Below, in pieces: positions 1 to 5,567 of a stretch of 8,230 nt of DNA. Source of the DNA: JBGSYN01 sp041750975 (lineage in GTDB: Bacteria > Pseudomonadota > Alphaproteobacteria > Geminicoccales > Geminicoccaceae). The notes beneath the pieces are model-generated. The model ran no database searches and was not told the origin of the DNA. It was given only the letters and a program-made list of their open reading frames with translations. The number at the start of each line of letters is the position of its first letter. Positions within the stretch are counted from its first letter, which is position 1. The stretch lies in NCBI GenBank assembly GCA_041750975.1, contig JBGSYN010000117.1, positions 1 to 8,230 of the forward strand, given 5' to 3'. The position numbers and the translations under genes are program-made.

Positions 1-288
1 CGCGCTCCAGCTGCAGGTGCCGCCATTGGCGCAACCGAATCTGCTGGCATCCCGCTTGGTCGCACTAATGGTCTTGCTGCCCTGCAGAACCTTCCACAAA
101 AATTGCGTCTCGCCCTTCGCACCGCTCCAACGAAATTGGACCGGGCTGCCTGTAGAGGAACCGTTAGGGGAGATTAAACCGGCCTCTGCCGTATTGGTTT
201 GGGATAAAGACCAAACAACTAGAGTACCAAGTATAGGTACAATAGATATGAGTCTCGACGGACGTCGAGGTCTGAGCAGGTCATTCAC
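1..288 (-). CDS. Secreted protein with shared N-terminal beta-sandwich module (partial, runs off window)
   Basis: Only the first 96 codons are in the window; the 3' part lies beyond position 1. It begins with a basic n-region, then a hydrophobic stretch (ISIVPILGTLVVWSL) and an AEA cleavage-like site, so export is likely. The mature part, starting about GLISPNG, is clearly paralogous to the N-terminal module of the beta-helix protein at 1553-2977: by hand about 36 of 60 aligned residues are identical, including SPV-F-W, GETQFLW, ATKR and FGC-x5-C. The GTG start at 288 is preferred because it gives an n-region as long as the paralogue's, and the leader octamer GAAGGACA lies exactly 9 nt upstream in both genes. 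An in-frame ATG at 321 is the alternative but has no visible ribosome binding site. Codons in the signal-peptide part are much AT-richer than in neighbouring genes. The C-terminal domain, and so the function, is unknown. Confidence 0.8.
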   Translation of the reverse strand, partial: MNDLLRPRRPSRLISIVPILGTLVVWSLSQTNTAEAGLISPNGSSTGSPVQFRWSGAKGETQFLWKVLQGSKTISATKRDASRFGCANGGTCSWSA

Positions 289-406
289 GCTCTTTCTTGT
301 CCTTCTTTGATACTTCTTCATCGCCGTCAATAGCGGTCGAATAAAGACGCATATGTCGCGGCTTCTTATCAATTATGGTCGTTTGCCGCAAGACGACCCT
401 AGCCAT
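281..406 (-). CDS. Possible 41-aa charged small protein or leader peptide upstream of the partial secreted gene
   Basis: An open frame of 41 codons starts at ATG 406 and ends with TGA at 281-283. It begins MARVVLRQTTIIDKK and ends in a very charged stretch (EEVSKKDKKERE). A good Shine-Dalgarno sequence, GGAAGG (412-417 on the plus strand as ccttcc), lies 5 nt upstream of the ATG, better than that of most genes here. The stop codon overlaps the preferred GTG start (288) of the downstream secreted-protein gene by a few bases, the geometry expected for translational coupling. There is no signal peptide or membrane segment. I recognise no family. The frame is short enough to be chance, and no homologous small frame lies before the paralogue at 2977; the ribosome binding site and overlap are the only support. 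Confidence 0.35.
   Translation of the reverse strand: MARVVLRQTTIIDKKPRHMRLYSTAIDGDEEVSKKDKKERE
298..305 (-). promoter_or_regulatory. Leader octamer GAAGGACA upstream of the partial secreted gene
   Basis: Same octamer and spacing (9 nt) to the GTG at 288 as the element before the paralogue at 2977. Its conservation supports the GTG as the start and a common origin of the two 5' regions. Confidence 0.5.
378..397. repeat. 20-nt inverted repeat (hairpin)
   Basis: GTCGTTTGCCGCAAGACGAC forms arms GTCGT/ACGAC with an inner TTGC/GCAA pairing offset by one base. It lies inside the first codons of the possible small ORF 281-406 and about 90 nt upstream of the start of the partial secreted gene. No T-run follows on either strand, so it is not an obvious terminator. 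It could be an operator or an mRNA hairpin. Confidence 0.4.
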
Positions 407-456
407 AGACGCCTTCCCCCAGAGGCTATTCCAATTTTTCCCAGCTCAAGAGTCGT

Positions 457-484
457 CCCGGATTTCAAAGGCTTTGCAACCGGG
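457..484. repeat. 28-nt nested inverted repeat downstream of the response regulator gene
   Basis: Outer arms CCCGG (457-461) and CCGGG (480-484) enclose inner arms CAAAG (466-470) and CTTTG (472-476). The element sits 54 nt past the stop of the minus-strand regulator gene, where a terminator might be expected, but the minus-strand sequence after it lacks a clear T-run. It could be a weak or Rho-assisted terminator, or a protein-binding dyad ahead of the next minus-strand gene. Confidence 0.35.
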
Positions 485-537
485 TTGATTGTGTTTCAAA
501 TCGATGAGGGTAGGCGCGAGGTGTTGCGGCTGCAATT

Positions 538-1371
538 CTAGGGAAGAAGGGCGAGGAGCAGCTTGTCGACCTCGGTGATCCGTCCCGGCCCTTTTTCGCG
601 AGCGAGTTCGGATTCGAGGATGGCCTCGAGATCCTCGTCCATGGCGCGAACGCGGACAAATTCGGCGCCGTCTTCGGCGACGCCTCGCTGGTCGAGCGGC
701 GTTTCCTTCATGACGTAGCCATGGCCCCAGACCGTCTGTATATTGTGGGCGTCCGGAGCGATCGCGGCGATTTTCTTGCGCAGCTTGCAGATGAAGACAT
801 CGATGATTTTTTGTTCAGGCTCATCCATCCCGCCGTAGAGGTGATCAAGAAAAGTTTCCTTGCTTAGCGTCATCCCCTTGCGCAGGGCAAGAAGCTCCAG
901 GATGCTGTATTCCTTCGCCGTGACGTGCAGCGGCTGACCGTCGATCTCGACATTGCGGGCATGCAGATTGATCGTCATGCGGCCGATTTGTACCAGGGAA
1001 TCGGCCAGCCCCTTGGACCGGCGGACAATGGCCTGCAGCCGCGCCGACAATTCCGCCGGATCGAACGGCTTGGTGACGTAGTCATCGGCCCCCGAGAGCA
1101 GCGCGTTGATTTTCTGCTGCTGGTCGTCCGTCGCCGTGACGACAATGACCGGGATCTTGATCTGGGCGTTGCGCATCCGCCGCACGAGGGTGAAGCCGTC
1201 CATGTCCGGCAGACCCAAATCGACGATTGCGATGTCGAAATCGTAGAGCTTGGCCAGTTCGAGCCCGTCTTCGCCGTTGTCGCAGGGCTCGAGCAAGACG
1301 TTGTCGGCCTTGATGGCGGCGGCGATGACCTTCGCCGAGACCGGGTCGTCCTCAATGATCAGTACCCGCAT
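538..1371 (-). CDS. CtrA-like OmpR-family response regulator with C-terminal extension
   Basis: A 277-residue two-component response regulator, cytoplasmic and DNA-binding. Residues 1-115 form a receiver domain: acidic pair D8/D9, phospho-acceptor D51 (in IVDLGLPDMDG), T79 and K101 (in TKPF). Residues about 125-222 are a winged-helix domain whose LYGGMDEPEQKIIDVFICK helix region and TVWGHGYV wing are nearly those of CtrA, the alphaproteobacterial cell-cycle regulator. CtrA proteins are about 230 residues; this one has about 50 extra residues (224-277), acidic then ending in LLLALLP. That makes it a probable CtrA paralogue rather than the canonical gene. The ATG at 1371 is chosen because AGAGG lies 6 nt upstream (1378-1382); an in-frame TTG at 1404 has no such site and would precede the conserved MRVLIIEDD start. 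No histidine kinase is nearby. It lies between two secreted-module genes on the same strand and might regulate them, which is inference. Confidence 0.93.
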   Translation of the reverse strand: MRVLIIEDDPVSAKVIAAAIKADNVLLEPCDNGEDGLELAKLYDFDIAIVDLGLPDMDGFTLVRRMRNAQIKIPVIVVTATDDQQQKINALLSGADDYVTKPFDPAELSARLQAIVRRSKGLADSLVQIGRMTINLHARNVEIDGQPLHVTAKEYSILELLALRKGMTLSKETFLDHLYGGMDEPEQKIIDVFICKLRKKIAAIAPDAHNIQTVWGHGYVMKETPLDQRGVAEDGAEFVRVRAMDEDLEAILESELAREKGPGRITEVDKLLLALLP

Positions 1372-1377
1372 GACCAA

Positions 1378-1382
1378 CCTCT
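1378..1382 (-). promoter_or_regulatory. Ribosome binding site of the CtrA-like gene
   Basis: The minus strand reads AGAGG, 6 nt before ATG 1371. It decides the start in favour of 1371 over the in-frame TTG at 1404. Confidence 0.65.
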
Positions 1383-1526
1383 GACAGCATGTATGTGCAA
1401 TCAATCAACCTAAACGCGAAATAATGGTCATGCAAAATCATTAGCGTTCGATTGCGATTCTGACGGTGAATAGGCCCGGGCGGCCAGGGATGTTCGGGTT
1501 TGTTCCCATGGAACGAGGAGTGCCGT

Positions 1527-1543
1527 CGGTGCCGCCCGCACCG
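1527..1543 (-). terminator. Hairpin after the beta-helix gene, weak terminator candidate
   Basis: CGGTGC-GGGCG-GCACCG on the minus strand is a perfect 6-bp GC-rich stem starting 10 nt after the stop at 1553. No U-run follows, so intrinsic termination is doubtful. A second small dyad, GTTCC-CAT-GGAAC, follows at 1500-1512. The 181-nt gap to the CtrA-like gene otherwise shows no clear promoter. Confidence 0.3.
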
Positions 1544-1552
1544 TGCTATCGA

Positions 1553-2977
1553 CTAGGAGCAGTTGCCGAAGGAATTGCCTGAGGACACAACCTTGGGCCG
1601 GCCGTCGTAAACCGTGCTCCAGTCGACATATTTTTTGGAGGTGCTGGTTCGCGTATCGAAGTTGCGCACGACACATTTGGCATCGCCGGTATTGTCGCGG
1701 ACGGTGATTGTGTCATTGGCACGGCCGCGGCCGGCGAGATCGAGCGTGCCGCCGCTGAACTCATTCTTTTCGACAAGGGCAGTTGTCGGATGATTCGAGC
1801 CGAAATGGCCGATCTTGCCCTGTTTCGGCACAGCACTGAGCACGCTGAAATTGCTTTCGACCGGATATTTCCAATAGCCGGTGAAAGTATTGTTGCGGAC
1901 AATGACTTTTTTGGCGTTGCCAAGCCGGATTCCGCGTGACTGGGTGAGACCGTGGCCCGTGCTTTCACCGATGAACTGGTTGTTCACGATGAGGATGTCG
2001 TCGGAGGTTTCCTCCAAATAATCGGTGCCGTCGGTCTGCTGGCTGGCCTCGATGCACAAGAGGCCGCAATCGGTGAAGCTGTTGTTATTGATCTGCAGGC
2101 CGAAGACTTGGTTCTTGGCCGAGATCGCATGATTGAAGGCGCCGGTGATGACATTGCCCCAAATTCGGACATTCTTGCTTCGATGAACCCGGATGCCGTA
2201 GTCGGCGTTCTTGGATTCGATGATATTCCTACGGATTAGCGCGTTGTGGCAGCGCTTGGCGCAGAGAATTGCATCGAAGGCAGAGGTCGAGATGAACTTG
2301 AAGCCCTCGATCGTCACGTCCGATGCATCCTCGATCATGGCCCGGTTGGTGATCAAGGCTTTGCCTCGATTGGCTGCCTGGATGACAAGACCGGATTCGG
2401 TGATCTTCGGAAACCCGTATGTGCCGTCGGCGACGATGATCGTCTTGTTGCCGGATTTGACCGCGTCGTTGAATTCGGCCTGAGTATGAACGTCGGCGTC
2501 GCTACCGCTGGTCTCTGAGCCGGTCGAGGGTTCGGGTGCGGGTGCGGGTTCGGAGGAACCTCCGGAACCGTCAGGGTCGCTCGAGCCGCCGGAGCCGACA
2601 GTGAAGCTCGCCGCACCGGTCCAGGACAGTGCGGTATTGCCGCTGAATGGGCGCACTTGCCACTGATAGCTGCCCTCGCTCAGAGACGCCTGCCAACGGC
2701 AGGTGGTGCCGTTGTCGCAACCGAATGCGTCCGCGACTCGCTTGGTCGCGTCAAGAGCGACACCGCCTTGGAGTATGCGCCAGAGAAACTGCGTTTCCCC
2801 CTGGCCACGAGCCCAACTGAATTCTACCGGGCTGCCGGTGGTCGAGCCCTTTGGCGAGAGCAATGATGCGGCCTGCGCCATATCGGCTTGGGGCACACAC
2901 AACGCGAGAAGCGCACCCACCGCTGGCAACAAAACCGTGCGGCTGGGCACGCGTCGATTGGCGACGCGGCTGGTCAT
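1553..2977 (-). CDS. Secreted modular right-handed beta-helix protein, polysaccharide-lyase-like
   Basis: A 474-residue exported protein. Residues 1-36 are a signal peptide (basic MTSRVANRRVPSR, hydrophobic VLLPAVGALLALCV, AQA cleavage-like site). Residues 38-127 are the module shared with the genes at 1-288 and 6388-8199: SPVEFSW, C87-x5-C93, GSYQWQVRPF. A Gly/Ser/Pro/Glu linker follows at about 128-160. Residues 161-474 read as a right-handed parallel beta-helix: FNDAVKSGNKTIIVADGTY is the usual opening of PL6/chondroitinase-B-like folds. Repeated coils of the form IxxNxI follow (VTIEGFKF, ALIRRNIIES, VRIWGNVITG, LQINNNSFTD, ILIVNNQFIG, VIVRNNTFTG), like PbH1 repeats. Such proteins usually bind or cleave acidic polysaccharides; I cannot identify catalytic residues, so the substrate is unknown. 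The ATG at 2977 is chosen because a normal signal peptide begins there; an in-frame ATG at 3058 would add 27 polar residues ahead of it. Confidence 0.9.
   Translation of the reverse strand: MTSRVANRRVPSRTVLLPAVGALLALCVPQADMAQAASLLSPKGSTTGSPVEFSWARGQGETQFLWRILQGGVALDATKRVADAFGCDNGTTCRWQASLSEGSYQWQVRPFSGNTALSWTGAASFTVGSGGSSDPDGSGGSSEPAPAPEPSTGSETSGSDADVHTQAEFNDAVKSGNKTIIVADGTYGFPKITESGLVIQAANRGKALITNRAMIEDASDVTIEGFKFISTSAFDAILCAKRCHNALIRRNIIESKNADYGIRVHRSKNVRIWGNVITGAFNHAISAKNQVFGLQINNNSFTDCGLLCIEASQQTDGTDYLEETSDDILIVNNQFIGESTGHGLTQSRGIRLGNAKKVIVRNNTFTGYWKYPVESNFSVLSAVPKQGKIGHFGSNHPTTALVEKNEFSGGTLDLAGRGRANDTITVRDNTGDAKCVVRNFDTRTSTSKKYVDWSTVYDGRPKVVSSGNSFGNCS
2498..2596 (-). repeat. Low-complexity linker-coding stretch in the beta-helix gene
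   Basis: This encodes the Gly/Ser/Asp/Pro/Glu-rich linker (residues about 128-160) between the shared N-terminal module and the beta-helix. The DNA has short tandem units (for example gggtgcgggtgcgggttcgg near 2528-2552) of the kind prone to slippage, so linker length may vary between strains. Confidence 0.6.
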
Positions 2978-2986
2978 GATCCTACA

Positions 2987-2994
2987 TGTCCTTC
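2987..2994 (-). promoter_or_regulatory. Leader octamer GAAGGACA upstream of the beta-helix gene start
   Basis: The minus strand reads GAAGGACA, then 9 nt, then ATG 2977. The same octamer with the same 9-nt spacing precedes the GTG at 288 (octamer at 298-305). It contains AAGGA and may act as the ribosome binding site, though the spacing is on the long side; for the beta-helix gene a closer AGGA lies just before the ATG. Confidence 0.5.
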
Positions 2995-3013
2995 CAATTT
3001 TTTCTTTGCTGGA

Positions 3014-3047
3014 CGAACAATCAGCAACCAGGCTGAATTCTTGTTCG
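3014..3047. promoter_or_regulatory. 34-nt inverted repeat upstream of the beta-helix gene
   Basis: On the plus strand, arm CGAACAATCAGC (3014-3025), a 6-nt loop, then GCTGA (3032-3036), a 4-nt interruption ATTC, and TTGTTCG (3041-3047). That gives 12 base pairs with one 4-nt bulge. It lies 37 nt upstream of ATG 2977. It could be a regulator-binding dyad or a 5' leader hairpin on the beta-helix mRNA. No T-run follows it, so it does not look like a terminator. Confidence 0.45.
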
Positions 3048-3372
3048 CCTTGAGGCATCCCAAAACAGGGACTAGCTCAACTAAAATTTATTCCGTCAGG
3101 CAATCAGGTCGGGTGGTCCATGTGAATTGGGCTTGCTTCGATAGATCCGCCCGGTTGCGAGTTTCATCAACCTTTAAACGAAAATCCTACGAGTTTATCA
3201 ACCAAAAAAGGTATTCGTTCCGAGATCGCTACCGAAGCGGTTTCACCGGATCTCGCGTTCAGACTTCAAGCCACCGAGAGTGTCCGTGAATGAAGGGAAA
3301 TTTCCCCCTTCTCGCCTTGACCCGGGGGGGATCCGCAACCGACATCCTGGGAGCATGTTGTGGGAAGCACCG

Positions 3373-4161
3373 ATGACCTATGATCTCGAACAAGCGTACC
3401 GAGCTTGGCTTGGGGAGAGTATCCCAAGCTGGTTGCTGCTGCCGCGCAACCTCATCACGGTGCTGGTCGAGACCGAAATCGGGCGGGAGGAGGGGCTTAG
3501 GGTCAGTGCGGGGCTCGGGCGATCCCGGCTCGATCCGATACCCGCCTTTCGGGCAACTCACGATCTGTTGCTGGCCATCGATGCCGCCGGGCTGGCGCCG
3601 CCGGATACGACGGGGGATCTCGATCCGTTCTTCCTCGAACAGGCCGGGCAGGGCGCGCCATCGGATCTCATGGCCTATGCCTCGGCAGCGCTCGGGCTGA
3701 TGCAGCTCACTCGGGTTCGAACCGAAGGCATCGCGCTCACAGCCGAGGGCAAGGCTCTTGCGGGTTCGCTGCGCCAGGATGACGATTGCGCCGGGCGCTT
3801 TTTCGCCGATCTCGTAACGGTGACACTCAGCACGTTCAATCTCGGCTATCTCGATGAGCTCGGGGTCGAAGGCTACCCGCAAAGTCATATCGTGCTCGTG
3901 CTTTACCTGCCGGAGCAGATCGGCCGCGAGCCGCATGGCGCAGCCGAACTCGCCAGGCTCGCCAGTATGCCGACCGAGATTCCGGATCCCGGGCGCGGCG
4001 ATCTCCTCGCTTCGGCCTTCGAGATGCGCGCCCTGCGCTACCTCGTCTGGCTCGATGTCATGTCCCAGGAACCGGATGGCCTCTATCGCCTGACCGAAAC
4101 CTTCGACGCGTTGTTCACCTTCGATATCCCGACGACGGCGATGGACGGCAGGCCGAACTGA
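3373..4161 (+). CDS. Uncharacterised helical protein, possibly winged-helix type
   Basis: A 262-residue protein with no signal peptide or membrane segment, so probably cytoplasmic. It is rich in helix-forming Leu/Ala. Two segments resemble winged-helix wing-strand pairs: ALGLMQLTRVRTEGIALTAEGKAL (about residues 111-134) and the C-terminal LRYLVWLDVMSQEPDGLYRLTETFDALFTFD. Between them is FFADLVTVTLSTFNLGYLDELG followed by a SHIVLVLYL strand. This order (LTxxGxAL, then an F/W-N-xxYLD segment, then xLTxxFDxLFxF at the end) reminds me of the helical domain found in or near pRiA4b ORF-3/SEC-C-associated hypothetical proteins; the likeness is from memory and tentative. ATG 3373 is chosen because GGGAAG lies 5 nt upstream; in-frame starts at 3280 (GTG) and 3355 (ATG) lack a well-placed site. 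It is the only plus-strand gene in the window, so it is not co-transcribed with the others. Confidence 0.72.
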   Translation: MTYDLEQAYRAWLGESIPSWLLLPRNLITVLVETEIGREEGLRVSAGLGRSRLDPIPAFRATHDLLLAIDAAGLAPPDTTGDLDPFFLEQAGQGAPSDLMAYASAALGLMQLTRVRTEGIALTAEGKALAGSLRQDDDCAGRFFADLVTVTLSTFNLGYLDELGVEGYPQSHIVLVLYLPEQIGREPHGAAELARLASMPTEIPDPGRGDLLASAFEMRALRYLVWLDVMSQEPDGLYRLTETFDALFTFDIPTTAMDGRPN

Positions 4162-4315
4162 AAGGGCCTAGTTTGCGGCCGGCGAAGCTTGCCGTGAGAC
4201 GATCGAAGGCACCGGGACATAGCCAACCCGATCGGGAAGAGAGGTTTCACGCAATTCATGCGGCCGGCCCCGAGGATGATCGTCTTTCCGGTACCGGTCC
4301 ATAAGATCGTCGCGC
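4162..4315. repeat. Cluster of palindromes between convergent genes
   Basis: The 154-nt gap holds CGGC-GAAGCTT-GCCG (4180-4194), the perfect 10-bp palindrome CCCGATCGGG (4227-4236) and the perfect 10-bp palindrome CCGGTACCGG (4288-4297). None is followed by a T-run, so none is a convincing intrinsic terminator, though the convergent position suggests some role in ending transcription. Confidence 0.35.
4168..4302 (-). CDS. Doubtful 44-aa ORF in the convergent gap
   Basis: An ATG at 4302 opens a 44-codon frame to TAG at 4168-4170, filling almost the whole gap between the convergent genes ending at 4161 and 4316. It begins MDRYRKDDHPRGRPHELRE and is Arg/Asp/Pro-rich. It follows the dehydrogenase gene by 13 nt on the same strand, so it could be a fourth cistron. 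No clear ribosome binding site is visible, and third-position GC is lower than in the neighbours, so it may be chance. Confidence 0.25.
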   Translation of the reverse strand: MDRYRKDDHPRGRPHELRETSLPDRVGYVPVPSIVSRQASPAAN

Positions 4316-5518
4316 CTATTCGGCGACCGCCATAAGCGGCTCTCGGGTCGACCTCGGACCGAGAACCTGATCGGCGACTGCAGCCTCTAAAATAGAGCGG
4401 TCGATCGCCTCGAACCTGGGGCAGCCGAGCTGGCCCATCGCGCGGGTCAGGCTCATCTCGATCAGATCATAGGCCCGGGCGCATCCGGCCGCCCCGCCTG
4501 CCGCAGCACCATAGGCGAAGCTCCGGCCCAAGAGAACGAAATCGGCGCCCAGAGCTTTGGCGCGGACGATATCGCTGCCGCGGCGCACGCCACCATCGAT
4601 CAGCACCGGAACCCGCCCGGCGATCGCTCGGGCTATCCCCGGCAGTGCGGCGAGGGCGGCCGGTGCATAATCCGCCTGCCTGCCGCCGTGATTCGAGACG
4701 AGGACGCCGTCGAGACCGATCTCCACCGCCTGGTCTGCATCCTCAGGGTGAAGGATGCCTTTGACAACTAAGTTGCCCTGCCAGCGATCGCGCAATTTCC
4801 GCAGCTCGTCCCAGTCGAAACTGCTGCTGATCAGCCGGCTCTGGAATTCGGCATGGTTGCGGCTTGCCACCTCGAGCGCCGTGCCTTTGAGATTGGCGGG
4901 TCCGGGCACGCCCGCCTCATATGTGAGATAGGACCATTGTGGATGCAGCAATAAGCTTAACAGGATCGACGGCGTCAGTTTGAACGGGACGGCCAGACCC
5001 GAGCGGATATCGCGGTCTCGCTTGCTGGCGCGGGGAATGTCGACCGTGACGACCAAAACCTCTACCCCTGCTGCCTCGGCCCGGCGCAACAGCATTTCGC
5101 GGATTTCCTCGTCCTGGGTCATATAGGACTGAAACCACATATGGCCTTCCGAAGCTTCGGCCATGGGCTCGATCGGCGTCGAGGAATTGCCGCTCAAGCA
5201 GAGGACCATGCGCTTGTTCGCGGCCAGCCGGGCCATGGCGAGATCGCTGCCTGGCCAGGCGAGGTTGAGGGCGCCGACCGGCGCCATCCCGAACGGCACG
5301 GCATAGGTTTTGCCGAAGATCCGGGTTTCGTAGTCGAGAACGGAGACGTCGCGCAAATAGCGCGGCACCATTTCGATCTGGTCGAACGCGGCTTCGTTCT
5401 TGCGAAGATTATTCTCGTCCTCGGCGCCGCCATCGATGAAGTCGAAGGCAAACCGCGGCAGCCGATGTTTCGCCATGTTCCTCAAATCATTGATCGAAGC
5501 GGCGTGTTTCAGATCCAT
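4316..5518 (-). CDS. FMN-dependent alpha-hydroxy-acid dehydrogenase (LldD/mandelate dehydrogenase type)
   Basis: A 400-residue protein of the glycolate oxidase/lactate dehydrogenase superfamily, which oxidises 2-hydroxy acids to 2-keto acids with FMN in a TIM barrel. Family landmarks are present: FDFIDGGAEDE near the N-terminus, FQSY (Tyr132), TVDIPR (Asp160), VVKGI (Lys253), SNHGGRQ with catalytic His277 and Arg280, and IDGGVRRGSDIVRAKALGA followed by LLGRSFAYG for FMN phosphate binding. Length is normal for the family. The residue matching Tyr24 of spinach glycolate oxidase, which contacts the substrate carboxylate, is Phe27, so the substrate may be unusual. The enzyme is probably cytoplasmic or loosely membrane-associated. 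ATG 5518 has AGGGGG about 8 nt upstream. The gene is 49 nt downstream of the isomerase-like gene, suggesting co-transcription. L-lactate is only one possible substrate; a sugar-derived hydroxy acid is equally open. Confidence 0.93.
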   Translation of the reverse strand: MDLKHAASINDLRNMAKHRLPRFAFDFIDGGAEDENNLRKNEAAFDQIEMVPRYLRDVSVLDYETRIFGKTYAVPFGMAPVGALNLAWPGSDLAMARLAANKRMVLCLSGNSSTPIEPMAEASEGHMWFQSYMTQDEEIREMLLRRAEAAGVEVLVVTVDIPRASKRDRDIRSGLAVPFKLTPSILLSLLLHPQWSYLTYEAGVPGPANLKGTALEVASRNHAEFQSRLISSSFDWDELRKLRDRWQGNLVVKGILHPEDADQAVEIGLDGVLVSNHGGRQADYAPAALAALPGIARAIAGRVPVLIDGGVRRGSDIVRAKALGADFVLLGRSFAYGAAAGGAAGCARAYDLIEMSLTRAMGQLGCPRFEAIDRSILEAAVADQVLGPRSTREPLMAVAE

Positions 5519-5567
5519 GCCGGCATCCCCCTGTCTTGATCGCTAGCCAAGAATAGCAGGAACCAAC

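Larger units (their letters stand above)
2978..3372. other. Divergent intergenic region, AT-richer than the genes
   Basis: This 395-nt gap separates the minus-strand beta-helix gene (start 2977) from the plus-strand gene (start 3373) and must hold both promoters. It includes in-frame upstream extensions of both genes (ATG 3058 minus; GTG 3280 plus), which I regard as non-coding. It holds a leader octamer at 2987-2994, an inverted repeat at 3014-3047, and AT-rich stretches around 3060-3095 and 3160-3215 that could carry promoters. I see no convincing -35/-10 pair and no full CtrA box (TTAA-N7-TTAA). Confidence 0.5.

Noticed and set aside
353..541. A 62-codon plus-strand frame in the gap between the partial gene and the regulator.
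   Set aside because: No ribosome binding site or recognisable motif is visible. It overlaps the regulator stop and the better-supported small minus-strand frame at 281-406.
925..1413. A 162-codon plus-strand frame opposite the CtrA-like gene.
   Set aside because: It is antisense to a clearly real response regulator and shows no domain of its own.
1430..1512. A 22-codon minus-strand frame starting at an ATG near 1508 between the beta-helix and regulator genes.
   Set aside because: It is very short, without a ribosome binding site, and its ATG sits inside a small palindrome; nothing distinguishes it from chance.
1372..3372. Search for CtrA boxes (TTAA-N7-TTAA) or GTTAA half-sites upstream of the regulator and the beta-helix gene.
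   Set aside because: I found isolated TTAA-like tracts (for example near 3174) but no full site, so direct control by the CtrA-like protein is not supported by motif.
3259..3936. A 225-codon minus-strand open frame opposite the plus-strand gene at 3373-4161.
   Set aside because: Its translation is rich in Arg/Pro with no domain pattern, while the plus-strand frame has ordered helix and strand segments and a plausible ribosome binding site.
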